DNA of 64,000 bases from Caldilineaceae bacterium (GTDB taxonomy: Bacteria; Chloroflexota; Anaerolineae; Caldilineales; Caldilineaceae): NCBI GenBank assembly GCA_018003515.1, contig JAGNDO010000016.1, positions 29,794 to 93,793 on the forward strand. Reading direction: 5' to 3'. The notes under the pieces are model-generated. The model saw nothing but the letters and a program-made list of their open reading frames with translations. It did not search any database and had not been told where the DNA came from. Below, piece after piece: positions 33,101 through 41,913 of the stretch. Within the stretch, counting starts at the first letter, position 1. Each line of letters opens with the position of its first letter. A program made the position numbers and the translations under genes.

Positions 33101-34441
33101 ATGAAGAAAACGATCCTCACACTACTTTTGGTTTTAACTGTTATTCTGGTTGGCTGCACCACAGTCGCACCCGTTGTAGACACAGTGGCTGATCAACCTG
33201 TGGCACAACCTGCTGAGACGAAAGTCGAAGAGCCTGCTGTTGAACCAATAAAAATCAGTTGGCTGATCTTTGAAACGCCCGCGCTGACTGCCACATTCTG
33301 GGATGAAGTGATTGCCAATGGGATCAGCGACTCTGGCGTGGCCGGTCTCACTGTTGAGACGTACGTGACTCCAGGCAGTGACCGTACAGCCTATGCCAAA
33401 CAACTCATATCTGCCGGCACTGTGCCTGATCTTATGCAGTCTATTAACACCCAAGATTTTGTTGATTCTGGCCTGCTCCAGCCGTGGGATCAAGCCTGGA
33501 GTGAAGAGAATTTCATCATGCCAATGGCCACCTCGATCGACGGCAAGATTTGGCAAGCCCCCACAAACTCGCAAGTGATCCCGTTTGTGTTCTACAACAA
33601 AGATCTGTTCAAGCAGGTTGGCGCGGAAGTACCTACAACTTGGACAGAGTTCCAAGATGTGGTGATGAAACTCAAGGATGCTGGCATCAAGCCGATTCAG
33701 GTTGTTGGCGGAGGCGATGGTGGTTGGGCTGCCGCATTTACCCTGGAAGGGATTATCTCGGCAGATGTGCTCGGTAGCACACCCGATTGGGCGCAGCAGC
33801 GCAAGGCAGGAACGGTCAAATTCACTGATGCGGATATGGAAGCAGCCGTCAACAAGTACAAATGGCTTGTAGACAACGGTGCTTTCGACATCGCCGATAT
33901 GGGTGTTGGATTTGCCGATGCGAACAGCGCCTTTGGTGAAGGCAAAGTCGCAATGTACTTCATGGGAAGCTGGTTCCTGCAATACGATGCGATCAAAAAT
34001 GCAGCGTTTGAGCCGGGTGTTTTCCTCTTCCCGCGGGACGACGGTAAGCAGGTGGTCCCATTCTCTGTTGGCGGAGGCATCCACATCTCCGCCCAAAGTG
34101 CTCACCCGGACGCAACCAATGCATTTGCCAAAGCTGTAGCACTCTCACCTTCCTTCATGAAAACCCTGATCGAATCAGATGGTGCAATTTCAATGGTGAA
34201 GGGCATGACAGTTGAAAAGTATGGAGCAACGGTCACTGATGTCTACAAAGAGGCTATGTCTTTCGTTGGCGTAGAGGGGCTTCTCAACGTGGACGCGTTC
34301 GATTGGGTCTATAACGATTTTGCCCTGGCTCCCGGAATGCAAGGTGAACTCAACATCTCAGCCCAGGCCATTATGAATGGGGCCGATGTTATGAGCGAGC
34401 TTCAGCGCCTGGACGAAGCCTGGGATCGCGCATCAGAATAG
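33101..34441 (+). CDS. ABC sugar transporter, substrate-binding lipoprotein (MalE-like)
   Basis: 446 residues; GGAGG eight bases before the ATG. A lipoprotein signal ends VILVGC (Cys19), then a Pro/Val/Glu-rich linker, then a family-1 extracellular solute-binding fold: YVTPGSDRTAYAKQLISAG, QAPTNSQVIPFVFYNKDLF and GKVAMYFMGSWFL are typical. It should capture a mono- or oligosaccharide outside the membrane and deliver it to the two permeases that follow. A hairpin after the stop probably keeps this gene more strongly expressed than the permeases, as is common. Its ligand is unknown. Confidence 0.93.
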   Translation: MKKTILTLLLVLTVILVGCTTVAPVVDTVADQPVAQPAETKVEEPAVEPIKISWLIFETPALTATFWDEVIANGISDSGVAGLTVETYVTPGSDRTAYAKQLISAGTVPDLMQSINTQDFVDSGLLQPWDQAWSEENFIMPMATSIDGKIWQAPTNSQVIPFVFYNKDLFKQVGAEVPTTWTEFQDVVMKLKDAGIKPIQVVGGGDGGWAAAFTLEGIISADVLGSTPDWAQQRKAGTVKFTDADMEAAVNKYKWLVDNGAFDIADMGVGFADANSAFGEGKVAMYFMGSWFLQYDAIKNAAFEPGVFLFPRDDGKQVVPFSVGGGIHISAQSAHPDATNAFAKAVALSPSFMKTLIESDGAISMVKGMTVEKYGATVTDVYKEAMSFVGVEGLLNVDAFDWVYNDFALAPGMQGELNISAQAIMNGADVMSELQRLDEAWDRASE

Positions 34442-34492
34442 TTTCGAGAAAGCGTAAGAGCAATTGCGTAAGAACAATTGAGACACAGGTTT

Positions 34493-34520
34493 GGCGGTTC
34501 CTACCAAAAACCGCCTTTCA
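34493..34520 (+). terminator. Attenuator-like hairpin after the binding-protein gene
   Basis: GGCGGTT (34493-34499) pairs with AACCGCC (34509-34515), followed by TTTCATTCT. Being weak and inside the operon, it is more likely a partial terminator or an mRNA-stabilising stem than a full stop. Confidence 0.6.
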
Positions 34521-34540
34521 TTCTATCTAGGCCCAAAAAC

Positions 34541-35434
34541 ATGAATTCAAAAAAATTCTTAAAACTCGATTACATTACAATCATGGTAGGGATTGGCGTC
34601 GCGTTATATTCGGTTGTGCTTATCCTGCCGTTATTGTTGAGTTTTTACTATAGCTTTACCAATTTTAACTTGCTGAAAGCCACAAATAGCTTTGTAGGCG
34701 GCAAAAACTACATTACGATGTTAAGCGATAGCACCTTTTTATCATCGCTTCAATTCACACTAAAAACCAGCATCATCGTTACCCTATTAGCGAATATTTT
34801 TGGGTTGTTAATTGCCTTGGCGTTGAACCATACTGGGCTTTTCTACACGATCTTGCGCACTGTGTTTTTTGTTCCCCAGGTGTTGAGTTCGGTCGTCATA
34901 GGCTTTATTTGGAGCGGCATGTTGAATAGCCAACGAGGGTTGGTGAATACCCTGCTTCGTCAGATTGGGCTGATCGGAGAGGGTGGCAATATTTCTTGGC
35001 TCGGAACACCGGAGCTTGCTACATTTTCGGTGATCTTGGTCTGTGTTTGGCAGATGGTAGGCTTCTGCACGGTGGTTTATTTAGCCGCACTTCAAGGTGT
35101 GCCGCCGGATTTGAAAGATGCGGCCAATGTAGATGGGGCCAATTCTTGGCAAGTGTTTTGGAATGTAACATTTCCGCTACTCTCTCCAGGCATCACCGTG
35201 AATGTGATCATGCTCTTAATCATGATGTTCAAACTGTACGACATTATCCAAGTGATGACCGCCGCGGGGCCAGCCGGTTCGACAGAGTCCCTGGCCTACT
35301 ATGTCACACGGATGGCCTTCACTGTGAATAAAGTGGGCTATGCATCAGCCATGGCCGTGGTTCTCTTCATCTTTATCGCACTTATTTCAGCAGGTTTAGG
35401 AACGTTTCTGCGAAGCCGAGAGGTTGAGTACTGA
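34541..35434 (+). CDS. ABC sugar transporter permease (MalF-like)
   Basis: 297 residues from the ATG at 34541 (MNSKKFLKLDYI), preferred to an upstream in-frame start inside the hairpin. Six membrane helices; the EAA loop that contacts the ATPase is present as LKDAANVDGANSWQVFWNVTFPLL. It pairs with the next permease to form the membrane channel for the sugar. The stop overlaps the following start (TGATG), indicating coupled translation. The coding sequence is conspicuously AT-rich. Confidence 0.93.
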   Translation: MNSKKFLKLDYITIMVGIGVALYSVVLILPLLLSFYYSFTNFNLLKATNSFVGGKNYITMLSDSTFLSSLQFTLKTSIIVTLLANIFGLLIALALNHTGLFYTILRTVFFVPQVLSSVVIGFIWSGMLNSQRGLVNTLLRQIGLIGEGGNISWLGTPELATFSVILVCVWQMVGFCTVVYLAALQGVPPDLKDAANVDGANSWQVFWNVTFPLLSPGITVNVIMLLIMMFKLYDIIQVMTAAGPAGSTESLAYYVTRMAFTVNKVGYASAMAVVLFIFIALISAGLGTFLRSREVEY

Positions 35435-36264
35435 TGAAAGCAAAACGGTTTGCGTTACCCATTGTACTCGTTTTGATAACAAGTTTGTTTGGCCTGCCGC
35501 TGTACATGGCCGTGCTCAACACATTCAAAACCCAAGAGCAAATTTTGGGTGATCCCCTTGGCTTCCCTGTCCCATTCACATTGCAAAACTTGGTGGAAGC
35601 ATTTAGTCGACCAGACAACCTGATTGCGCGCGGATTGATGACCAGCGTAATATTGGTGGTCGTTTCCGTATTCTTCATCGTCATATTGTCTTCAGCAATT
35701 GGTTATTATATTGCGCGCCACAAGACACGTTTTTCAAAAATTTTGCAGTTGCTGTTCATGGCTGGCCTGATGATTCCAGCACAAATCTATCTGATTCCGA
35801 TTGTGCAGATATTTAGAACCTTCAAGCTAATCGGTTCATTGGGGGGGATGTTGGTCGTCTTCATCGGCGGCGGATTGCTCTCCTTTGCGGTATTTGTGTA
35901 TAGCGGGTTTATAAAAAACATCCCCCTCGATCTCGAAGAAGCCGCATTGATTGATGGCGCAAATAAATTCCAGATGTTTTGGAAAATCCTTTTCCCCTTA
36001 TTGCGGCCGGCGACTGCAACTGTCGTGATTTTCTTGACTTTATGGATCTGGAATGAATTTCTTTTGCCCCTGATTTTGCTCGGGCCAGGCAGCGGCGTCA
36101 CCATCACACTGGGCATCTATATGGCGCTCGGCCAGTTGTACACAATCAACTATGGGCAGATGTTTGCCATGATGATGATTGCCTCATTGCCAATGTTGAT
36201 CTTCTTCTCCGGCTTCCAAAAGGAATTTATTGCCGGGTTAGTCGGCGGTGCCTTGAAAGGATAG
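35434..36264 (+). CDS. ABC sugar transporter permease (MalG-like)
   Basis: 276 residues, six membrane helices, with an EAA motif LEEAALIDGANKFQMFWKILF. It completes the MalFG-type heterodimer. No ATP-binding subunit gene is found in the block, so a shared ATPase of the MsmX/UgpC kind encoded elsewhere is required. The first URO-D-like gene starts three bases after the stop, so import and methyl-transfer genes are on one transcript. Confidence 0.93.
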   Translation: MKAKRFALPIVLVLITSLFGLPLYMAVLNTFKTQEQILGDPLGFPVPFTLQNLVEAFSRPDNLIARGLMTSVILVVVSVFFIVILSSAIGYYIARHKTRFSKILQLLFMAGLMIPAQIYLIPIVQIFRTFKLIGSLGGMLVVFIGGGLLSFAVFVYSGFIKNIPLDLEEAALIDGANKFQMFWKILFPLLRPATATVVIFLTLWIWNEFLLPLILLGPGSGVTITLGIYMALGQLYTINYGQMFAMMMIASLPMLIFFSGFQKEFIAGLVGGALKG

Positions 36265-36266
36265 CC

Positions 36267-37364
36267 ATGAAAAACACCTACACCCCCAAACAGCGGTTCT
36301 TGACAGCGCTTTCGGGTGAGCAGCCCGACCAAGTGCCACTTTTCGATTTCCTGTTCAGCCAGAATCTATACGACCATGTTTTGGGGCACAAACCCGAAGC
36401 CTACAATTCAGAAGATGCCATCGCCCTCACCAATGCCTTGGAATTGGACGGCGTCCACATCGCTGCTGGGGCGGCAGAAACGTTCGAGGCGGCTTATTTA
36501 TCTCCCGACGTTGTGGTTGATGAGTGGGGGACTACTCAAAAAATCGACCCGTCCATATCCTGGCCAACGGGTGGCCCGTTCAACCACCCGGTAAAAAATC
36601 GTTCTGATTGGAAGAACTACCATATGCCCGATCCTGCGGCCAAAGGTCGCATGGAGCCGGTAGCCACCGCGGTCAAACTGGCCGGAGACCATCTGGCTAT
36701 CATCGGCAGCGTCAGCGGACCGTATTCACACAGCACCTGGATCACCGGGCTGGATACCCTGTCCCTGTTGTTCTACGATGACCCAGCCCTGGCCCACGAG
36801 ATCATCGGCGCAGTTGCCGAGTGGGATATTGCTGTGGGGCGGCAAATGGTGGAAATCGGCGTGGATGTTTTGCTCGTAGCCGATGACATGGGGGCCAACC
36901 AAGGCCCCTTGCTGTCAATGAAGCACTTCAGGGAATTCGTGCTGCCCTATTTTGGCAAAGTTGTGCAAGCTTATCGAAAAATGGGCGTCCCCGTCATCAT
37001 GCACAACGACGGGCGCATCTGGAATTTCCTGGACGATCTGGTGGCGACGGGGATCAACGCCTACCACCCCATCGAGCGCTCTGCCAGCATGGATTTGGGG
37101 ATCGTCAAGCAGAAATATGGCCACCAGATTTGCCCCATTGGGAATGTGAACAACAAAGAAGTATTGCGAGAAGGAACAGTTCGGGAAGTTGAGCAGCAGG
37201 TGATCGAATGTTTGCGCCAGGCTGCGCCGGGTGGCGGCTACATCCTGGCCTCGGATCACAGCCTGAATAGCGGGCAAAAGAACGAAAACATCCTGGCCAT
37301 GTTCGCCGCCGCCAAGAAGTATGGACGTTACCCCCTCAATCTTCCCGAAAAGGATGACCGATGA
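36267..37364 (+). CDS. URO-D/MtaA-superfamily methyltransferase-like protein 1 (HxD type)
   Basis: 365 residues, a TIM barrel of the uroporphyrinogen-decarboxylase superfamily (QRFLTALSGEQPDQVPLFDF at the start). AAAGG precedes the ATG. The position of the zinc motif H-x-C of corrinoid methyltransferases MtaA/MtbA reads MHNDGR (His246, Asp248), and the late Cys region reads GGYILASDHSL. These do not look like HemE either: no haem-biosynthesis neighbour, and the N-terminal HemE arginine motif is absent. It is probably a methyltransferase acting on the co-encoded corrinoid protein, but the methyl donor is unknown. It overlaps the next gene by four bases (ATGA). Confidence 0.85.
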   Translation: MKNTYTPKQRFLTALSGEQPDQVPLFDFLFSQNLYDHVLGHKPEAYNSEDAIALTNALELDGVHIAAGAAETFEAAYLSPDVVVDEWGTTQKIDPSISWPTGGPFNHPVKNRSDWKNYHMPDPAAKGRMEPVATAVKLAGDHLAIIGSVSGPYSHSTWITGLDTLSLLFYDDPALAHEIIGAVAEWDIAVGRQMVEIGVDVLLVADDMGANQGPLLSMKHFREFVLPYFGKVVQAYRKMGVPVIMHNDGRIWNFLDDLVATGINAYHPIERSASMDLGIVKQKYGHQICPIGNVNNKEVLREGTVREVEQQVIECLRQAAPGGGYILASDHSLNSGQKNENILAMFAAAKKYGRYPLNLPEKDDR

Positions 37365-38368
37365 TCAGCTCCCGCGAGTTAGTCAAGCAAACCCTGGAAT
37401 TTCAAAACCCCCCTAGAATACCCCGCCAAATCTGGTCATTGCCCTGGGCGCAAGAAAACCACCCCGTGGAATTTGCCCGGATCACGTCCACCTATCCAGA
37501 CGACATTGAATGGGCGCCCCAACTGCTATCCAAACCGCTGAGGACGACGGGCGATGCCTATGCCATTGGGACGTATATTGATGAGTGGGGATGTGAGTGG
37601 GAAAACAAACAACGGGGTGTGGTCGGGGAGGTCAAGAATCCCCTGGTCAAAAGCTGGGATGACATGGCAAAAGTACAGATCCCCGAAAACATCCTGAGTG
37701 TGGATGTGGATCAGATCAACGCCTATTGCCGAGAAACTGACAAATTCACCCTGTCGATTACCTACACCCGTCCATTCGAACGCCTGCAATACCTACGCGG
37801 AACAGAGAATGTTTTCATAGATTTAGCCTTGGGCACGCCAGAGTTGCTTGACCTATTGGACATCATCCATCAACTCTTTGTCAAAGATATGCAAATCTGG
37901 GCCAAAACCGATGTGGATGCCCTGTTCTTCCAGGACGATTGGGGATCCCAAAACAATCTACTAATCTCGCCGAAAACCTGGCGGAAGGTTTTCAAGCCGC
38001 TCTACAAAGAATATGTTGACATCGCCCACAGCCACGGCAAATATGCCTTCATGCACTCCGATGGCAATATCGAGCACATTTTCCCCGATCTTGTCGAGAT
38101 CGGGCTGGACGCCATCAATTCACAACTTTTTTGCATGGACATTGAAAGCCTGGGGCAGAAATATGCCGGCGACATCACCTTCTGGGGGGAAATCGACCGC
38201 CAAAATATCCTGGCCTATGGAACCCCAGTTCAGGTTGAACAAGCCGTACATCGGGTGAAAAACGCCCTCTATCGGAATGGGGGCGTCATTGCCCAATGTT
38301 CGTTTGCAGTGGGTGATCTGCCCACCAATGTAGAGCAGGTTTTCAAAACTTGGGAGACATTAGCCTGA
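37361..38368 (+). CDS. URO-D/MtaA-superfamily protein 2 (HxD type)
   Basis: 335 residues. The barrel is recognisable from VFKPLYKEYVDIAHSHGKYAFMH and EIGLDAINSQ near the C-terminus. The metal-site motif is MHSDGN (His232, Asp234), followed by a downstream Cys in GGVIAQCSF at the place where MtaA-type enzymes have their last zinc ligand, so it may have a different metal set from its neighbours. It is translationally coupled at both ends: start overlapping the preceding stop by four bases, stop overlapping the next ATG. It is only distantly similar to the other four paralogues. Confidence 0.82.
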   Translation: MISSRELVKQTLEFQNPPRIPRQIWSLPWAQENHPVEFARITSTYPDDIEWAPQLLSKPLRTTGDAYAIGTYIDEWGCEWENKQRGVVGEVKNPLVKSWDDMAKVQIPENILSVDVDQINAYCRETDKFTLSITYTRPFERLQYLRGTENVFIDLALGTPELLDLLDIIHQLFVKDMQIWAKTDVDALFFQDDWGSQNNLLISPKTWRKVFKPLYKEYVDIAHSHGKYAFMHSDGNIEHIFPDLVEIGLDAINSQLFCMDIESLGQKYAGDITFWGEIDRQNILAYGTPVQVEQAVHRVKNALYRNGGVIAQCSFAVGDLPTNVEQVFKTWETLA

Positions 38369-39543
38369 TGACCCTATCTTCCCGTGAGCGAGTAAAAAAC
38401 CTGTTCGCAGGCCATCCGGTCGACAGAGTCCCCCTCCGGGAAACCTTCTGGAACGAAACCCTGGCGGGTTGGGTACAGCAAGGCTACCCAACCCGAACAG
38501 TTCACAAGGATATCGGACAACAACATTGGCGCAAATCCGATGGACGCTGGATAGAAACCACCCAGCCCGGTGAATATGTCGAGCCGATTCCGCCTTACCA
38601 ACACTTTGGCTTCGACATGGGGGAGATGGATTTCCTGATCGATTACGAGCCGCTCATGGGCCACAAAGAGATCATCGAGGAAACCAGCGAATGGGAGATG
38701 TACCGCAACGGGGCCGGCGGGGTGATGAAATATTGGAAAAAGAAGACTGGCACCCCGGAACATGTTGATTTTCGCATGACGTCACGCCAGATTTGGGAGA
38801 GTGATTACCGCCCTCACCTGTTGGAACTCAACCCCGCCAGAATTGATCACCGGGAAATTGAACCACGCTTGAAAGAAATCAAGGCGCACCACAAATTCAG
38901 TGCGCATAATCACGGCTTTGTCTGGGAGTGGATGCGCTATTGCATGGGCGATCTGACCCTCTACACCACCCTGCTCGATGATCCCGGATGGGTGCATGAT
39001 TTCTGCCGCGTTTACACGGATTTCTACAAGGCCCATTACGCTTACTTCTTCGAAAATATCGGAAAGCTGGATGGTATTTATATCTGCGAAGATTTGGCAT
39101 ACAAGACGAACCTGTTTGCATCCCCAAAAATTTATGAGGCCTTGATCTTCCCCTACTATCAAGAGCTGATCGATTTTTATCACGACAACGGCGTATTGGC
39201 CCTTTTCCATTGCGATGGAGCAGTCAAAAAAGTCTTGCCCATGTTGGTAGATTTGGGCATCGATGCGTTTAATCCCGTGGAGGCCAAGGCGATCGATAAT
39301 GATATTTTCAGCTTTGCCGAACAGTACGGCGGGAAAATTGGCTTCATTGGTGGCCTGGATGCCCGCATTTTCGAGACCAACGATAAAGACATCATCCAAA
39401 AAGCTGTCGCAAATTTCATGGAAGGGATGAAATCTCGCCATGCCAGATTTGTTTTTGCATCCGATCACTCCATCTCGCCACTTGTCGAATACGACAGTTA
39501 CCGTTATGCCTTGGATATTTATCATCAACATCAGGAATACTAG
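38368..39543 (+). CDS. URO-D/MtaA-superfamily protein 3 (HCD variant)
   Basis: 391 residues taken from the ATG at 38368, which overlaps the previous stop (TGATG); an in-frame ATG 18 bases earlier would overlap more. The N-terminus is LSSRERVKNLFAGHPVDRVP, typical of the superfamily. The metal motif reads LFHCDGAV (His281, Cys282, Asp283) and the late region reads VFASDHSISP. An insertion of about 50 residues rich in charged and aromatic amino acids (about 100-150) sets it apart from paralogue 1. It is a probable corrinoid-linked methyltransferase or decarboxylase-like enzyme of unknown substrate. Confidence 0.83.
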   Translation: MTLSSRERVKNLFAGHPVDRVPLRETFWNETLAGWVQQGYPTRTVHKDIGQQHWRKSDGRWIETTQPGEYVEPIPPYQHFGFDMGEMDFLIDYEPLMGHKEIIEETSEWEMYRNGAGGVMKYWKKKTGTPEHVDFRMTSRQIWESDYRPHLLELNPARIDHREIEPRLKEIKAHHKFSAHNHGFVWEWMRYCMGDLTLYTTLLDDPGWVHDFCRVYTDFYKAHYAYFFENIGKLDGIYICEDLAYKTNLFASPKIYEALIFPYYQELIDFYHDNGVLALFHCDGAVKKVLPMLVDLGIDAFNPVEAKAIDNDIFSFAEQYGGKIGFIGGLDARIFETNDKDIIQKAVANFMEGMKSRHARFVFASDHSISPLVEYDSYRYALDIYHQHQEY

Positions 39544-39546
39544 AAA

Positions 39547-40713
39547 ATGAGCGTACTCACCGCCAAGCAGAGATTCCTGACGGCACTTCAGAGGGGTATC
39601 CCCGACCGATTGCCCGTCACCACGCATCATGTTATGACTTCTTATCTGGAGAACTATCTGGATGGGGCCAGCACACAAGAATTCTTCGATATTTTTGGGT
39701 TTGATCCCATCAGTTGGGTGATGCATTTCGACACCGTGCCCGGTGAATCACATCTAAATTTGGGTCAGCCTGAATCCGGCTGGCATGTCATAAACTATGT
39801 GACCAGCCCCGATTGGCAGGTTAATATCGAAGAGCTGCGCGGGTACGATTACAAAACCAAACGCTACACCATCACAACGCCTGGGGGCACACTCAACCTA
39901 ATCTTGCAGGGGAACGAGCATACCATCTGGGTCCAAGAGCATCTCATAAAAAGCAAAACAGATATTGACCTATTGGGCAAATACCTGCCGCCCATCTTTT
40001 GCGATGTTGCAGCCATCAACCAAGAGGCAGACGCTTATGGCGAACGTGGCTTGATCCGCAGCCATATTCCGGGGTTCGATCTTTTCGGGCAGCCGGGCTG
40101 TTGGCAGGATGCGAGTTGCCTGGTTGGGATCGAGCGTCTCATCCTGGAAACCTTTGACGATCCGGGCTGGGTACACGAACTTTTGGGTATCCTTCAGCGG
40201 CGCAAGCTCGCCTATATTCGTTCCATGCAAGGGGCCCGTTTTGATATCCTGGAACTAGGCGGGGGCGATGCTTCGACAACCGTCATCTCCCCAAAACTAT
40301 TCCGCAAATTCGTCGCCCCCTATGATAGCGAACTTGTCTCCGCCGCCCACGGGGCAGGTCAGCGCATCGTTTACCACACGTGCGGCGGCATGATGCCTAT
40401 TCTGGAGGATATCGCCGATTTAGGCGTGGATGCCATGGAAACCTTCACGCCTGTGGCAATGGGCGCGGATGTGGATTTAGCAAAGGCCAAAAAACGCATC
40501 GGAAATCGTGTCTGCATGATCGGGGGGGTTGACCAGTTCCACTTTTTTGTGGGCTGCTCGCCCGATGAGACCCGAGCCGAAGTACGGCGCTGTTTCGAAG
40601 CTGCGGGGAATGGCGGCGGGTATATTCTTTCGGCATCTGACCACTTCTTTGAAGCCCAGCCAGAGTTGTTACATGCTTTTGTGGACGAAGCTCGGAAATG
40701 TATTTACACCTAA
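39547..40713 (+). CDS. URO-D/MtaA-superfamily protein 4 (HxC type)
   Basis: 388 residues; AGGA lies upstream and the ATG is three bases after the preceding stop. It keeps the canonical H-x-C-G zinc motif, VYHTCGGMM (His277, Cys279), as in MtaA/MtbA/CmuA-type methyltransferases, but the late ligand region is ILSASDHFF rather than a Gly-Cys motif. The N-terminal LTAKQRFLTALQRGIPDRLP is typical. Of the five paralogues this one and the next are the best candidates for the actual zinc-dependent methyl transfer to or from the corrinoid. Confidence 0.85.
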   Translation: MSVLTAKQRFLTALQRGIPDRLPVTTHHVMTSYLENYLDGASTQEFFDIFGFDPISWVMHFDTVPGESHLNLGQPESGWHVINYVTSPDWQVNIEELRGYDYKTKRYTITTPGGTLNLILQGNEHTIWVQEHLIKSKTDIDLLGKYLPPIFCDVAAINQEADAYGERGLIRSHIPGFDLFGQPGCWQDASCLVGIERLILETFDDPGWVHELLGILQRRKLAYIRSMQGARFDILELGGGDASTTVISPKLFRKFVAPYDSELVSAAHGAGQRIVYHTCGGMMPILEDIADLGVDAMETFTPVAMGADVDLAKAKKRIGNRVCMIGGVDQFHFFVGCSPDETRAEVRRCFEAAGNGGGYILSASDHFFEAQPELLHAFVDEARKCIYT

Positions 40714-40728
40714 ACCAGGGAGATTCCT

Positions 40729-41838
40729 ATGCCACCTTTTCAAAACGATTATCGCCAAATGCTTGCTGTACTCGCCAACAAAAAGCCAACTCGTTTACCG
40801 CTCTACGAGCACATCATCTGCCCAGAGATCATGGAAAAGATTCTGGATGTGCAATTTGCCGATCTAGGCAACGGGGATGCAGCCGACCAAAAAGAGTATT
40901 TCCAACACTACAGCCGCTTTTTTCAAGAGATGACCTACGACACGGTCTCCTTTGAAGTGACCATCTCGGGCCGGCTCCCCGATCATGGTGCCATCTACGG
41001 TGGCAGACCAGGCCCCATTCAAACCTGGGATGATTTCAACAAATACCCCTGGGAAGAGATTCCAGCGCGTTTCTGGGCCGTTGCGGCCCCAAGATTCGAG
41101 GCCCTAAGCGCATCCCTGCCCGTCGGCATGAAAGCCCTGGGCGGGGTCGGCAATGGTGCCTTCGAGATCAGCGAAGATTTGGTCGGTTTTGAGAATCTGG
41201 CTTATCTGCAAATGGATGAGCCAGAACTCTATGCCGCGCTTTATCAGAAAATTGGCGATGTGATGGAAAGCCTGTGGCGTACCTTCCTAGAGCGCTATGC
41301 GGACGAATTCGTCATCTGCCGTTTTGGGGATGACCTTGGTTTCAAAACCAGTACATTGACCTCCCCAAAGAACATCCGCACCCACATAATTCCCCAATAC
41401 AAACGAGTGATCGACCTCATCAAAGGCAGCGGGAAGCCCTTTTTGTGGCATTCGTGCGGCAAGATATTCTCGGTGATGGAAGACGCCATCGCCCTGGGAA
41501 TCAATGCTAAACACTCCAACGAAGATACTATCGCCCCCTACGAAGAGTGGATCACGCGTTATGGAGATCGGATCGGTTTGTTGGGGGGAATCGATGTGGA
41601 TCTTTTATGCCAGAAAGACCCTGAAGATGTTTTCCAAATCGTGCTGGAACGAGGTCAAAAATACCGCGGGATGGCGAATGGCTACGCCCTCGGTTCGGGG
41701 AATTCTATCCCTGATTACGTCCCCGTTGAAGGCTATTTGGCCATGATCGAAGCTGTCAAAAAAATCCGAGAATTAGAACTTACTTCCCTGCAAAAACCAC
41801 GAATGACACGAATCAACACGAATTTTCCTCAGAAATAA
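40729..41838 (+). CDS. URO-D/MtaA-superfamily protein 5 (HxC type)
   Basis: 369 residues; GGGAGA precedes the ATG. The zinc motif is LWHSCGKIF (His241, Cys243), and the late region reads ALGSGNSIPDYVP, where Gly-Ser-Gly-Asn sits near the expected Cys. A DDLGFKTSTLTSP stretch matches the superfamily substrate loop. The last 15-16 residues (KPRMTRINTNFPQ region) are encoded by a CACGAATNACACGAAT filler repeat that continues after the stop, so the native C-terminus probably ended near LELTSLQ. It directly precedes the corrinoid-protein gene. Confidence 0.84.
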   Translation: MPPFQNDYRQMLAVLANKKPTRLPLYEHIICPEIMEKILDVQFADLGNGDAADQKEYFQHYSRFFQEMTYDTVSFEVTISGRLPDHGAIYGGRPGPIQTWDDFNKYPWEEIPARFWAVAAPRFEALSASLPVGMKALGGVGNGAFEISEDLVGFENLAYLQMDEPELYAALYQKIGDVMESLWRTFLERYADEFVICRFGDDLGFKTSTLTSPKNIRTHIIPQYKRVIDLIKGSGKPFLWHSCGKIFSVMEDAIALGINAKHSNEDTIAPYEEWITRYGDRIGLLGGIDVDLLCQKDPEDVFQIVLERGQKYRGMANGYALGSGNSIPDYVPVEGYLAMIEAVKKIRELELTSLQKPRMTRINTNFPQK

Positions 41839-41913
41839 TTCGTGAAATTGGTGAAATTCGTGGTTCTCGCAGTAGAGCCAGAACTATCCTGACCACCACA
41901 GAAGGAGTTTGAC

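Noticed and set aside
36267..41838. Annotation of the five proteins as uroporphyrinogen decarboxylase (HemE)
   Set aside because: Five divergent copies beside a corrinoid protein and a sugar transporter, with H-x-C/H-x-D motifs and no haem genes, fit the methyltransferase branch of the superfamily better.
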